This document shows positions 26,532-34,802 of a stretch of 64,000 nt of DNA, piece by piece. Source of the DNA: an uncultured Pseudogracilibacillus sp. (lineage in GTDB: Bacteria; Bacillota; Bacilli; Bacillales; Amphibacillaceae); the NCBI GenBank assembly GCA_937960785.1, contig CALGOZ010000031.1, forward strand, positions 1 to 64,000. The letters are read 5' to 3'. A model generated the notes under the pieces. It saw only the letters and a list, made by a program, of their open reading frames with translations. It searched no databases and had not been told where the DNA came from. A program made the position numbers and the translations under genes. Within the stretch, counting starts at the first letter, position 1, and each line of letters starts with the position of its first letter.

Positions 26532-27347
26532 TTAATTCAACGTTCGATGAGCTTCTTCTACAACAGATGTTATTAACGATTCGACGTTTTCAGTCGTTTT
26601 GTTTTTATTTATATTGTTCCAACCTAAATGAATTAAGTATTCTATATTACCTTCACTACCAGTTATTGGTGAATATGTTACATTTAAAAATTGAAAGCCT
26701 TCATCTTGTGAAAATTGAATAATATTTTCTAGTACTTCTTTATGGATGCGTGGATCGCGTACGATTCCTTTTTTTCCGACTTGATTTTGTTCCGCTTCAA
26801 ATTGAGGTTTTACTAAAGCGATTACTTCACTGTTTTCTTGTAATAGCTTCTTTAAAACCGGTAAGATTAAGCGGAGTGAGATAAATGATACGTCGATTGT
26901 CGCATAATTTGGTAAGCCGTGTTCGAATAGCTCTTTCGTTACATAACGAAAGTTCGTTCGTTCATGAACGTGTACTCGTTCATCACTACGCAATTTCCAA
27001 GCTAACTGATTGTAACCGACATCAATTGCATACACTTGGGCCGCGTCGTTTTGTAGTGCACAATCGGTAAATCCTCCGGTTGAAGAACCAATATCGACGA
27101 CAGTTTTACCAGCGATTGATGTTTCAAAGCTCTTGAGCGCCCTTTCTAATTTATAACCACCTCGACCTACGTAACGTAACGTTTCTTTTAAATGGAGTGG
27201 TATCGATTCATCGACTTTCATTCCAGGTTTATCGAGGCGTTCGTTTTCAGAAAACACAAGCCCAGCCATTATTAATCGTTTTGCTTTTTCCCGGCTATCG
27301 ACTAAATTTCTTTTTACAAGTAACACATCTAATCGTTCTTTTCCCAT
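26532..27347 (-). CDS. yqxC: TlyA-family rRNA 2'-O-methyltransferase (YqxC)
   Basis: N-terminal S4 RNA-binding domain (RLDVLLVKRNLVDSREKAKR, IMAGLVFSENERLDKPG) joined to a FtsJ-like Rossmann methyltransferase. The SAM motif is VVDIGSSTGGFTDCALQ near residue 83, and ATIDVSFISLRLILP and ALVKPQFEAE come later. TlyA enzymes methylate ribosomal RNA; the specific site here is inferred from the family. 271 residues. It lies 19 bp downstream of oapA; in B. subtilis it would directly follow dxs, which is missing here. Confidence 0.92.
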   Translation of the reverse strand: MGKERLDVLLVKRNLVDSREKAKRLIMAGLVFSENERLDKPGMKVDESIPLHLKETLRYVGRGGYKLERALKSFETSIAGKTVVDIGSSTGGFTDCALQNDAAQVYAIDVGYNQLAWKLRSDERVHVHERTNFRYVTKELFEHGLPNYATIDVSFISLRLILPVLKKLLQENSEVIALVKPQFEAEQNQVGKKGIVRDPRIHKEVLENIIQFSQDEGFQFLNVTYSPITGSEGNIEYLIHLGWNNINKNKTTENVESLITSVVEEAHRTLN

Positions 27348-27366
27348 GTATGTACCTACTGTTCCT

Positions 27367-27990
27367 TTATCTTTTTTTCTGCTTGAATATTGTAATTTTT
27401 AACTTATTTTCAATAAAATAAACGACTTTCCCCGTATATAAAAGGATATTTGTCGAGTAATGAATTGCATAATACTTTCCGAATGCTTTTCCTCCTACTG
27501 TTAACGCAGCAATAAAACTCGTCAAAACAGTCGATATAACAATTTGAAACGTCGAACCGTCCGAATAACGGAACAGGTTTGTAATTTGTAAAATTACAAT
27601 CGTTAAGGCAGAACCACTAACAATTCCTGATATATCCCCAATTACATCATTGGAAAAGCTAGCGACTTTTTCTGCATTTCGATGGATTAATACGGCCTCT
27701 CGAGCACCTTTAACTTTTTCCGCTGCCATCGCATGCAATGGAGCCGCTTTTGCTGCTGCAGCTGCGATACCGAGCATGTCGAAAATAATCCCGATAAAAA
27801 CAATAATTAATACGATGATAAAGCCGATAATCCAAGATACACTTCCTAATAACGAGGAAGAAAAGCTGGAAAAAATAGCCGCTAACACGAATGTGATAAC
27901 GGCTATCGTTAAACTAAATTTTACAGATTCTTTCGTTCGATCGTTCATATCATCAAACCTTACGTTCATATGTAATGTAGGAATGGCCAT
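27367..27990 (-). CDS. oapA: OLE-associated protein A (OapA), polytopic membrane protein
   Basis: A 207-residue protein with four predicted membrane helices (about 26-46, 50-73, 125-144 and 152-172) and a basic C-terminus ending KQKKR. Between helices 2 and 3 is a charged, conserved-looking stretch, HRNAEKVASFSNDVIGDISG. Position directly downstream of a roughly 590-nt structured RNA, on the same strand, plus size and topology, identify it as OapA. OapA binds OLE RNA and carries it to the membrane; the link has been studied in Halalkalibacterium (Bacillus) halodurans. The start is ambiguous: the first ATG (27990) has no ribosome binding site, while the ATG at codon 15 (27948) is preceded by AAGG. 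I keep the longer form. Identity from sequence alone would be only 'membrane protein'. Confidence 0.85.
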   Translation of the reverse strand: MAIPTLHMNVRFDDMNDRTKESVKFSLTIAVITFVLAAIFSSFSSSLLGSVSWIIGFIIVLIIVFIGIIFDMLGIAAAAAKAAPLHAMAAEKVKGAREAVLIHRNAEKVASFSNDVIGDISGIVSGSALTIVILQITNLFRYSDGSTFQIVISTVLTSFIAALTVGGKAFGKYYAIHYSTNILLYTGKVVYFIENKLKITIFKQKKR

Positions 27991-28586
27991 TTAAAAAGTT
28001 AAGACTGCGGCTTAGGTCCAGTAGGTTTTCCCATGTAGATACCCCGTGTCGCCACGAAGGCAGTTCCCTTTTAAATCTACATTAACCCCGTCGCCGGAGG
28101 TTAGACTGGATTACCACTTAGTCCGCACTATAATCCTTTTTAAATGTCGTAACAGAACAGCCTAGGAGCTTTCCTCTAAAAGTCTTTGACCTATTCCTAG
28201 CCTCTTTTGCAACGCTGATTTCATAGAATAAAGAAACGAATTAGTGGCCAGCTAAATTCGAATCCAAAGTTCTAATCCCCTCAGCAGTCACTCAAGGCAG
28301 GCTACGCTGTTTAACGAGGATTAAAAACCAATCCTCAACAGGTTCATACCCCATTTCATAACTAACTTCGCTTGCGAACTTAGTTACAAAGATGGGCCTC
28401 CGCGGTAATTGGGTCAACGCCCACATGCCTTTGTGGATCGCCCAAAAACCTTAACTCCCAGCATCGACCCAGGGCTGGGCGCCCCAAGCCGACACAAGGA
28501 ACTTCATCGATGTGCCCTTTGGCGGATTTTTAGGCCCGCCTTCAGAATAGGAGGACTAACTAGGATACTGCACCATTCCCTTTTGT
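27991..28586 (-). ncRNA. ole: OLE RNA (Ornate, Large, Extremophilic)
   Basis: The 646-bp gap between ispA and oapA has no plausible ORF but is much richer in G and C than other gaps here and full of stems. Examples are ATGTAGAT (28033-28040) with ATCTACAT (28075-28082); GAGGATT/AATCCTC (28316-28336); a long hairpin at about 28360-28388 with arms AACTAA-TTCGC and GCGAA-TTAGTT; and a GC-rich GGGCGCCCAGCCCTGGG block around 28470. Length, strand, an upstream promoter with extended -10, and the ispA-RNA-oapA order match OLE RNA. This is a large membrane-associated ribonucleoprotein RNA linked to cold, alcohol and Mg2+ stress in extremophilic Firmicutes. The 5' end is inferred from the promoter; the 3' end is approximate and may abut or overlap the oapA start. 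Confidence 0.9.
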
Positions 28587-28592
28587 ATTTAT

Positions 28593-28601
28593 ATTATAGC
28601 A
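28593..28601 (-). promoter_or_regulatory. Extended -10 promoter for OLE RNA
   Basis: On the minus strand TGCTATAAT, a perfect -10 hexamer with a TGn extension. The -35 region 17 bp upstream (TAGATT) is weak, as extended -10 promoters allow. It predicts a start near 28586, right at the beginning of the structured region and about 50 bp after the ispA stop. Confidence 0.7.
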
Positions 28602-28636
28602 TGAATGTTTGTTAAAATCTATGCCGTTACAATTTT

Positions 28637-29518
28637 CTATGATTCACGATTGCCGAAATATTTGACTAACTCGACTAAATAAGAACCGGTTGCTCCAGAT
28701 CGTTCGAGCGCTTCTAAAGCAAGCTTTTCATATTCAGCCCGTTTTAATTTTGCCCCTTCTAATCCAAGTAAATTCGGGTAAGTGCTCTTTTCGTTTTCTG
28801 AATCGCTTCCAACTGGTTTACCTAATTTATCCGGATCCCCGACTACATCTAAAATATCGTCTTGAACTTGGAAAATTAAACCTAAGTAATCGGAAAAGGT
28901 TTGTAAATGTTCCCTTTGTTCTTCGGTTGCCCCCGCTAAATACGCTCCAGCCTCAACGGCAAAAGTGATTAATTTACCCGTTTTTAGACGGTGGACTGTT
29001 TCTAGTTCTTCGAGGGTAAGTTGCTTTCTTTCACCTTCAATATCTAACACTTGTCCTGCAACCATTCCTGCAGGCCCAGATGCTTCTGCTAGTTGTTTTG
29101 TAATATATACTTTTTCTTCAGCTGTTAATAATGGATCTTCATTAACGATTTGAAAGCTAAAAGTTAACAGTCCATCACCGGCTAGAATAGCAGTGGCTTC
29201 ATCGAATCGTTTATGATTTGTTAACATACCTCGGCGGTAATCATCATCGTCCATCGCTGGTAAATCATCGTGGATTAATGAATATGTATGGATCATCTCT
29301 AAAGCTGCAGCCGTGCGAAAAGCCTTTTCCACTCGATTTCCAAAAGATTGAAAGCTGGCAAATAATAAAACAGGACGGAGTCTTTTTCCACCGGCAAATA
29401 ACGAATAAGCCATCGATTCGTATAATTTTTGTGGGATATTTTTCGTCAAGTAACGTTTCATTTCCCGTTCGATTGTATCTTTTCCTTGTTGAATATACTG
29501 CTCAATTGAAATCGTCAT
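28637..29518 (-). CDS. ispA: Farnesyl diphosphate synthase
   Basis: Short-chain polyprenyl synthase condensing IPP with DMAPP and GPP to farnesyl diphosphate. The first aspartate-rich motif DDLPAMDDDD is at 84-93, the second FQVQDDILDVVGD near 210-220, with GGKRLRP at 43-49. 293 residues. Its ATG lies within the last codons of xseB, behind GAGGAG, so translation is coupled. It is the gene immediately upstream of OLE RNA. Confidence 0.95.
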   Translation of the reverse strand: MTISIEQYIQQGKDTIEREMKRYLTKNIPQKLYESMAYSLFAGGKRLRPVLLFASFQSFGNRVEKAFRTAAALEMIHTYSLIHDDLPAMDDDDYRRGMLTNHKRFDEATAILAGDGLLTFSFQIVNEDPLLTAEEKVYITKQLAEASGPAGMVAGQVLDIEGERKQLTLEELETVHRLKTGKLITFAVEAGAYLAGATEEQREHLQTFSDYLGLIFQVQDDILDVVGDPDKLGKPVGSDSENEKSTYPNLLGLEGAKLKRAEYEKLALEALERSGATGSYLVELVKYFGNRES

Positions 29519-29754
29519 TCATCTAACTCCTCTTCTATCGTAAAGGGTTCTAATTCTCCTTCATCGTTTAAAACTTTAGCCATTTTTTCCTCAGCATTTT
29601 TTAGTTGCTCGTTGGAATGTTTTACTAACTCCATTCCTCTTTGATAGTACTCGATTAACTTTTCTAACGGTACTTCTTCTTTTTCTAACTCTTTGACGAC
29701 TTGTTCTAATTCACTTAATGCTTGCTCGAAACTTAATTTATTGTTTTTGCTCAT
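29515..29754 (-). CDS. xseB: Exodeoxyribonuclease VII small subunit
   Basis: A 79-residue coiled-coil protein, KLSFEQALSELEQVVKELEK with GMELVKHSNEQLKNAEEKM, the two-helix XseB fold that binds XseA. ATG behind AAGGAGG. It overlaps xseA by 17 bp and ispA by 4 bp. Confidence 0.94.
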   Translation of the reverse strand: MSKNNKLSFEQALSELEQVVKELEKEEVPLEKLIEYYQRGMELVKHSNEQLKNAEEKMAKVLNDEGELEPFTIEEELDE

Positions 29755-31090
29755 CAGAAACGACCTCCTTTACAGTACATATCGCTTCTCCATCATACAG
29801 TTGAACGGTTAACAGGTCATCTTTTTCTATCTGTGATATTGAGCTAACAATTGAATTTTTAGGACCGTAAGTTATTGAATAACCCCGCTTCATGATTTCT
29901 AAAGGATTTAATAAAGATAATTTCTCCACTAAAAGAGCTAGGTGGTGTTCCTTCTTCTGGAGATGATATCGTAATTTGTTTTGTAGCTCGCCTTGCAAAG
30001 TTGTAACCTTTTGTCTACTAAATGAAAGGGCTTGAGCTGGATGAAAGGTTTGTAATTTTCTTTCTAATTCTTTTTGTTTTGTTCTCTTTTCATAAAGCTG
30101 CTCTTTCATTACATAAAATAAGCGATCGGTTAATTGGTCGACACGCTGACCTTGATCACGAACAAGTTGTAAAGGATATGTAAAAGCACGAGATTGTTCA
30201 AGTAGTTTTAATTGTCGCTCTTTTTGTAATAAATGATAACGACTTAAGCGAACTATTTCCTTTTCAATAGCGTCGACTTGCCGGATCAACTCTTTAAGGG
30301 AAGGTACAGCAAATTGCGCTGCTCCAGTTGGTGTTGGAGCTCGTAAATCACTGACGAGATCACTAATTGTCGTATCAGTCTCATGACCAATTCCAGTAAT
30401 CACTGGAATTCGTGAATGGAAAATTGCCATCGCTACCCTTTCATCGTTAAAGCTTTGTAAATCTTCTAAGGAGCCACCACCTCTTGCGACAATTAACGTA
30501 TCGAAATCACCCTTATTAGCTCGTTCAATCGCTTGCACAATGGAAGGTACAGCTTGTTCACCTTGTACATTTACCGGGAAAATAATTAATTCAACTAACG
30601 GAAAGCGATTGTCAACCGTCGTAATGATATCCCTAACTACAGCCCCATCCCTCGATGTGATGATTGCTATTTTTTTAGGGAACTGAGGAATAGGTTTTTT
30701 ATGTTCTTTTGAAAAATAATTTCCTTTCTGTAACTTTTTCTTTAACTGCTCAAAGGCTAAATGTAGGGCACCAATTCCTGATGGTTCCATTTTTTGAACG
30801 TAAAGTTGATATTCACCATTTTTTATATAGACACTTATGTAACCAGCTGCAAATACTTTCATACCGTCCTCAACTTTAAAGGAAAGTCGACTATTATCGT
30901 CGCGATACATCACGGCTTTAATTTGGCTATGTTCATCTTTTAATGTGAAATACATATGCCCGCTCATACGATGGAGGTAGACGTTTGATAATTCACCTTT
31001 CACATATATCCGGCGCAAGTGTCGGTCTTGATCGATTTTATGTTTTATATATTTCGTTAAAGCAGAAACCGTTAAATATTTACGATTCAA
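29738..31090 (-). CDS. xseA: Exodeoxyribonuclease VII large subunit
   Basis: Catalytic subunit of the single-strand nuclease. The N-terminal OB fold (VKGELSNVYLHRMSGHMYFT) is followed by the nuclease core with ITSRDGAVVRDI, VARGGGSLEDLQSFNDE and ITGIGHETDTTISD, and a long C-terminal coiled coil rich in Gln, Lys and Arg. 450 residues. The start codon is TTG behind GGAG, overlapping the folD stop by 4 bp. Confidence 0.95.
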   Translation of the reverse strand: MNRKYLTVSALTKYIKHKIDQDRHLRRIYVKGELSNVYLHRMSGHMYFTLKDEHSQIKAVMYRDDNSRLSFKVEDGMKVFAAGYISVYIKNGEYQLYVQKMEPSGIGALHLAFEQLKKKLQKGNYFSKEHKKPIPQFPKKIAIITSRDGAVVRDIITTVDNRFPLVELIIFPVNVQGEQAVPSIVQAIERANKGDFDTLIVARGGGSLEDLQSFNDERVAMAIFHSRIPVITGIGHETDTTISDLVSDLRAPTPTGAAQFAVPSLKELIRQVDAIEKEIVRLSRYHLLQKERQLKLLEQSRAFTYPLQLVRDQGQRVDQLTDRLFYVMKEQLYEKRTKQKELERKLQTFHPAQALSFSRQKVTTLQGELQNKLRYHLQKKEHHLALLVEKLSLLNPLEIMKRGYSITYGPKNSIVSSISQIEKDDLLTVQLYDGEAICTVKEVVSDEQKQ

Positions 31091-31941
31091 CCTTGCTCCA
31101 ACCTTCTGGCTGCCCTTATTGTGTTTTCTAAAAGCATTGTAATCGTCATTGGACCGACACCCCCAGGAACTGGAGTAATGTAAGATGCCTTTTCCTTCGC
31201 CGAAGCAAAATCAACATCACCAGTTAACGAACCGTCTTCGATTCGATTCACTCCGACATCAATTACTGTCGCACCTTCCTTTATGTAAGACCCATCGATT
31301 ATGTGCGCTTGTCCTACCGCAACGATCAAAATATCTGCTTGTGTTGTAATTTCTTTTAAGTTTTTCGTACGGGAATGACAATAAGTCACTGTGGCATGTT
31401 CGTTTAAAAGTAGTTGACCCATTGGTTTTCCAACTATATTACTGCGACCGATAATAACTGCATGAGCTCCTTGCAATTCGATTTCCTTTACCTGTAACAT
31501 TTTTAAAATTCCATGAGGTGTGCAAGGTAAAAACGTATCCTGATTTAACACCATTTTGCCTACATTTAAAGGATGGAAACCATCGACATCTTTACTCGGG
31601 TCGATCGAAGCAATCACCCGCTGTTCATCGATATGATTCGGTAATGGGAGTTGGACTAAAATACCGTGGATAGATGGTGTTTCATTTAATTCTTTTATTT
31701 TTTTTAATAATACTTCTTCCGTTGTCGTTTCATCCATATAAATTACTTCCGAATTTATACCAATTTCTTTCGCAGCTTTTTCTTTACCTCTTACATACGA
31801 TTTTGAAGCAGGATCGTTCCCGATTAAAATAACGGATAAGTGTGGAATGATACCTTCTTTTTTTAACTGTTTTACTTCTAGTCGCATTTCGTTGCGCAAT
31901 TGTGCGGCTACTTCTTTTCCACTAATTATGTTTGCGCTCAT
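31087..31941 (-). CDS. folD: Methylenetetrahydrofolate dehydrogenase/cyclohydrolase
   Basis: Bifunctional one-carbon enzyme. Visible family motifs are SKSYVRGKEKAAKEIGI (catalytic Lys), GILVQLPLP, KDVDGFHPLN, CTPHGI, IGRSNIVGKPMGQLLL and TPVPGGVGPMT. I start it at ATG 31941 behind AAGGGG; the open frame upstream of that ATG runs inside nusB. The start overlaps the nusB 3' end by 20 bp. 284 residues, the family length. Confidence 0.95.
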   Translation of the reverse strand: MSANIISGKEVAAQLRNEMRLEVKQLKKEGIIPHLSVILIGNDPASKSYVRGKEKAAKEIGINSEVIYMDETTTEEVLLKKIKELNETPSIHGILVQLPLPNHIDEQRVIASIDPSKDVDGFHPLNVGKMVLNQDTFLPCTPHGILKMLQVKEIELQGAHAVIIGRSNIVGKPMGQLLLNEHATVTYCHSRTKNLKEITTQADILIVAVGQAHIIDGSYIKEGATVIDVGVNRIEDGSLTGDVDFASAKEKASYITPVPGGVGPMTITMLLENTIRAARRLEQG

Positions 31942-32308
31942 CGATATCCCCTTCTTTAATAATTTTTGATAAAATTCCGTTAATAAATTTACTTGCATCT
32001 TCATCACTGTACATATGGGCTAATTCTAATGCTTCATTGATCGACACTGCATACGGAATGTCCTCAATGTATATCATTTCATAAAGTGACATGCGAAGAA
32101 TCGTCTTATCGACTAAGGATAGACGTTCTAGTGTCCAATTTATTAAATATTTATCAATTAATTGATCTAAAACTGCTTTGTTCTCTTTGACCCCTTCAAT
32201 TAATTGTTTTGTTAAAGGATGGCTGTATTCCTCTATTTGACGGTCATTTATTTCTAATTGAAATAATACTTTAAATGCTTCTTGTCGTGCTTTACGCCTC
32301 GTTGTCAA
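31922..32308 (-). CDS. nusB: Transcription antitermination factor NusB
   Basis: All-helical protein of the rRNA antitermination complex that binds boxA RNA with NusE (S10). The opening RRKARQEAFKVLFQLEIND and the later SLVDKTILRMSLYEMIY and AVSINEALELAHMYSDEDASKFINGIL are typical. No ATG is available near the expected start. TTG 32308, five bases after AGGTGA, fits best; GTG 32317 is the alternative. In B. subtilis yqhY lies between accC and nusB; here there is only a terminator. Confidence 0.92.
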   Translation of the reverse strand: MTTRRKARQEAFKVLFQLEINDRQIEEYSHPLTKQLIEGVKENKAVLDQLIDKYLINWTLERLSLVDKTILRMSLYEMIYIEDIPYAVSINEALELAHMYSDEDASKFINGILSKIIKEGDIDERKHN

Positions 32309-32429
32309 ACTAATCACCTACATAATTTAATCTGTCTTAGAAAATCGTACCAAATTTATATTCACAATGCTAGAAGAAGCTAGTTCATTGTTTAGATTTA
32401 TTGTACACTTATTCACATTCCTATAAACT

Positions 32430-32461
32430 AAAAGAGAGAGAAAGTATTTTCTCTCTCTTTT
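32430..32461 (-). terminator. Intrinsic terminator after accC
   Basis: AAAAGAGAGAGAAA and TTTTCTCTCTCTTTT form a long perfect stem 10 bp after the accC stop. It is AT-rich at its base and has T runs on both sides. Confidence 0.8.
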
Positions 32462-32470
32462 AGCTTTCAT

Positions 32471-33829
32471 TTAATCGTTTTCTTCAACGATTGGATAATC
32501 GGTTAAAAAGTTCGTATTAAAATCCCCTTCTACGAATACGTCGTGTTCCATTAGACGACGATGGAAAGGTATTGTCGTTTTAACCCCATCAATCATAAAT
32601 TCATCTAATGCCCGTCGCATCCGACTAACTGCTTCTTCTCTCGTTTTACCATATGTAATTAACTTTGCGACCATCGAATCGTAAAATGGCGGGATTGTAT
32701 ACCCTGGATAAACCGCTGAATCGACACGAACACCATTTCCACCCGGTGCTAAATAAGATTTAACTTTTCCAGGTTGTGGCATGAATCCGTTGAAAGGATC
32801 CTCAGCATTAATTCGTACTTCAATCGACCAACCGTCAAATTGTACATCTTCCTGAGTAAAGGATAATGGTTCGTTGTTTGCGATACGAATTTGTTCTTTA
32901 ATTAAGTCGATTCCAGTTACCATTTCAGTAACAGGATGTTCTACTTGAATTCGAGTATTCATTTCCATGAAATAAAATTCATTGTTTTCTCGGTTAAAGA
33001 TATATTCAATCGTTCCAGCACCTTCATAATTTACGGCTTTTGCTGCTTTTACAGACGCTTCACCCATTTTTTCACGAATTTCAGGAGTAATCGCTGGCGA
33101 TGGAGTCTCTTCGACGAGTTTTTGTAGTCGTCGTTGAATCGTACAGTCTCTTTCACCAAGATGGACGACATTTCCATGTTGGTCTGCTAATACTTGAATT
33201 TCTACGTGACGGAAGTCCTCGATAAATTTCTCTAAATATACACCGGGATTTCCGAAGGCTTGTTCTGCCTCTTTTTGTGTAACTTTAAAGCCACTACGTA
33301 ATTCTTTTTCATCGCGAGCAATCCGAATACCTCGACCACCACCACCAGCAGTAGCTTTAATAATTACTGGATAACCAATTTCCTCAGCTACTCGAACTGC
33401 TTCTTCTTCATTTTCCAATACGCCGTCAGAGCCAGGTACAATTGGAACTCCGGCTTCTTCCATCGTTTTACGTGCGATATCTTTAATTCCCATCTTTTGA
33501 ATTGCTTCTGCAGAAGGGCCGATAAATTTAATATTTACTTCCTTACAAATTTCTGCAAAGTCAGCATTTTCAGCTAAAAAGCCGTATCCTGGATGAATTG
33601 CATCAACACCTGTTGATGTCGCTACAGATAAAATGTTCGGAATGTTCAAGTAACTTTCTGTGCTAGGGGCTGGGCCGATACAGTAAGCCTCGTCTGCTAA
33701 TTCGACATGTAAAGAGTCACGGTCTGCCTCAGAATAAACTGCGACCGTCTCAATACCTAATTCTTTACAAGCACGAATAATACGTACAGCAATTTCACCC
33801 CGATTAGCGACTAATATTTTTTTAATCAA
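32471..33829 (-). CDS. accC: Biotin carboxylase subunit of acetyl-CoA carboxylase
   Basis: Carboxylates the biotin on AccB using ATP and bicarbonate. It opens KKILVANRGEIAVRIIRACKE, has the ATP-grasp glycine loop KATAGGGGRGIRIA, then EKFIEDFRHVEIQ, ERDCTIQRRLQKL and FMEMNTRIQVEHPVTE. 452 residues. The start codon is TTG behind AAGGGG with a 9-base spacer. It follows accB by 13 bp. Confidence 0.96.
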   Translation of the reverse strand: MIKKILVANRGEIAVRIIRACKELGIETVAVYSEADRDSLHVELADEAYCIGPAPSTESYLNIPNILSVATSTGVDAIHPGYGFLAENADFAEICKEVNIKFIGPSAEAIQKMGIKDIARKTMEEAGVPIVPGSDGVLENEEEAVRVAEEIGYPVIIKATAGGGGRGIRIARDEKELRSGFKVTQKEAEQAFGNPGVYLEKFIEDFRHVEIQVLADQHGNVVHLGERDCTIQRRLQKLVEETPSPAITPEIREKMGEASVKAAKAVNYEGAGTIEYIFNRENNEFYFMEMNTRIQVEHPVTEMVTGIDLIKEQIRIANNEPLSFTQEDVQFDGWSIEVRINAEDPFNGFMPQPGKVKSYLAPGGNGVRVDSAVYPGYTIPPFYDSMVAKLITYGKTREEAVSRMRRALDEFMIDGVKTTIPFHRRLMEHDVFVEGDFNTNFLTDYPIVEEND

Positions 33830-33842
33830 CTATATCGTCCCC

Positions 33843-34352
33843 TTATTTCTGTTTTACTTTAAATAATGGTTGTCCGTACTCGACCAACTCGCCATCTTCA
33901 ACGAGTACTTCGATAATTTCGCCAGAGGTTTCAGCTTCGATCTCGTTAAATAATTTCATTGCTTCAACGATACAAACGATCGTATCATCGTTAATTTGAT
34001 CTCCAACCTCTACGTAAGGATCGCTTTCCGGTGAAGGCTTACGATAAAACGTTCCAACCATTGGGGAAACGATTTCAACAACGCTATCATCATTCGCTTC
34101 GACTTCCTCAGTAATCGCTTGTTGTTTAGGAAGTTCCTTTTTCGTAAAAGTCTCTTCTTCCTTTGGTTCTTCTTGAACTATAGGAGCTGCTTGCTGAGGC
34201 TGTGTTACTTGTTCATTCGTAACAACTTGTGTCGCCCCACCTACATGCTTTTTAATCGATAATGTTGCTCCATCATTTTCATAACTAAATTCACTAATTG
34301 ATGAATTATCAATTAGTCTAATAATTTCTCTAATCTCTTGTACCTTAAACAT
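33843..34352 (-). CDS. accB: Biotin carboxyl carrier protein
   Basis: Carrier protein of acetyl-CoA carboxylase. The N-terminal assembly domain is followed by a Pro/Gln/Glu-rich flexible linker (about 40-90) and the biotinyl domain with the thumb segment SPMVGTFYRKPSPESDPYVEVG. The biotin site is EAMKLFNEIEAE: Phe replaces the usual Met/Leu after MKL, a tolerated variation. ATG behind AAAGGAGAG. First gene of the accBC unit. Confidence 0.95.
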   Translation of the reverse strand: MFKVQEIREIIRLIDNSSISEFSYENDGATLSIKKHVGGATQVVTNEQVTQPQQAAPIVQEEPKEEETFTKKELPKQQAITEEVEANDDSVVEIVSPMVGTFYRKPSPESDPYVEVGDQINDDTIVCIVEAMKLFNEIEAETSGEIIEVLVEDGELVEYGQPLFKVKQK

Positions 34353-34802
34353 GAACTAAACTCTCCTTTGACTATGTAATCATATTTCATATTCTACCAT
34401 AAATTTAATCGGAATGAGGAAAAAACGTATAAATATTGTATAGGCGTGCACGATTCATTAAATATTCGGTTAATTGCTAAATAACTAGGATAAAACCTAG
34501 TCAAATAAAATGACGGTATGTAGTTAAAATTTTTCAACGTAGAAAATGTGAGGTAAGTTTTTTGTAAAACTTTTCTGTCTTGGAGAAACCTTATGTAAAT
34601 TTTATTAAAAGTTCGGGAAAGTGAGCCAATTTTATTATCATAAGAATCGATTTTAAACAATTTTTCGGAAAATAAAAAAACAAAATGTACTAAGTTTCTA
34701 ACCAAAGAGAAACTCAGTACATTCTTTCATTTATGCTGGTGTTGTCTCAAGCTCTTAAACAATCAATTTACTTTAAAGAAATAAATGTTTTACCATATAT
34801 AC
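34353..34802. other. 450-bp gap between spoIIIAH and accB
   Basis: AT-rich with no credible gene. It holds a weak accB promoter candidate on the minus strand (TAGAAT preceded by TGG, near 34392-34397). There is also a small hairpin ACTAGG/CCTAGT at 34484-34501, and the terminator at 34684. A 103-codon open frame at 34394-34705 has no ribosome binding site and an amino-acid mix typical of chance AT-rich reading. I see nothing else. Confidence 0.5.
34684..34723 (-). terminator. Intrinsic terminator upstream of the spoIIIA operon end / accB gap
   Basis: Arms AATGTACT plus AGTTTCT pair with AGAAACT plus AGTACATT with one mismatch. On the minus strand it is followed by TTGTTTTTTTATT. It lies upstream of accB and 80 bp downstream, in sequence terms, of the gap's spoIIIAH-proximal edge. 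Read on the minus strand it would end accB-antisense-free transcription entering from the accBC side towards spoIIIA. In other words it ends transcripts coming from the region of 34730-34800. Confidence 0.6.

Noticed and set aside
28409..28615. 68-codon plus-strand open frame inside the OLE region
   Set aside because: No binding site, and antisense to a structured RNA. The long open reading is explained by the GC-rich stems.
34394..34705. 103-codon open frame on the minus strand between spoIIIAH and accB
   Set aside because: No ribosome binding site. Composition is dominated by Phe, Tyr, Leu, Asn and Ser, as expected of chance reading in AT-rich DNA. It overlaps a terminator stem.
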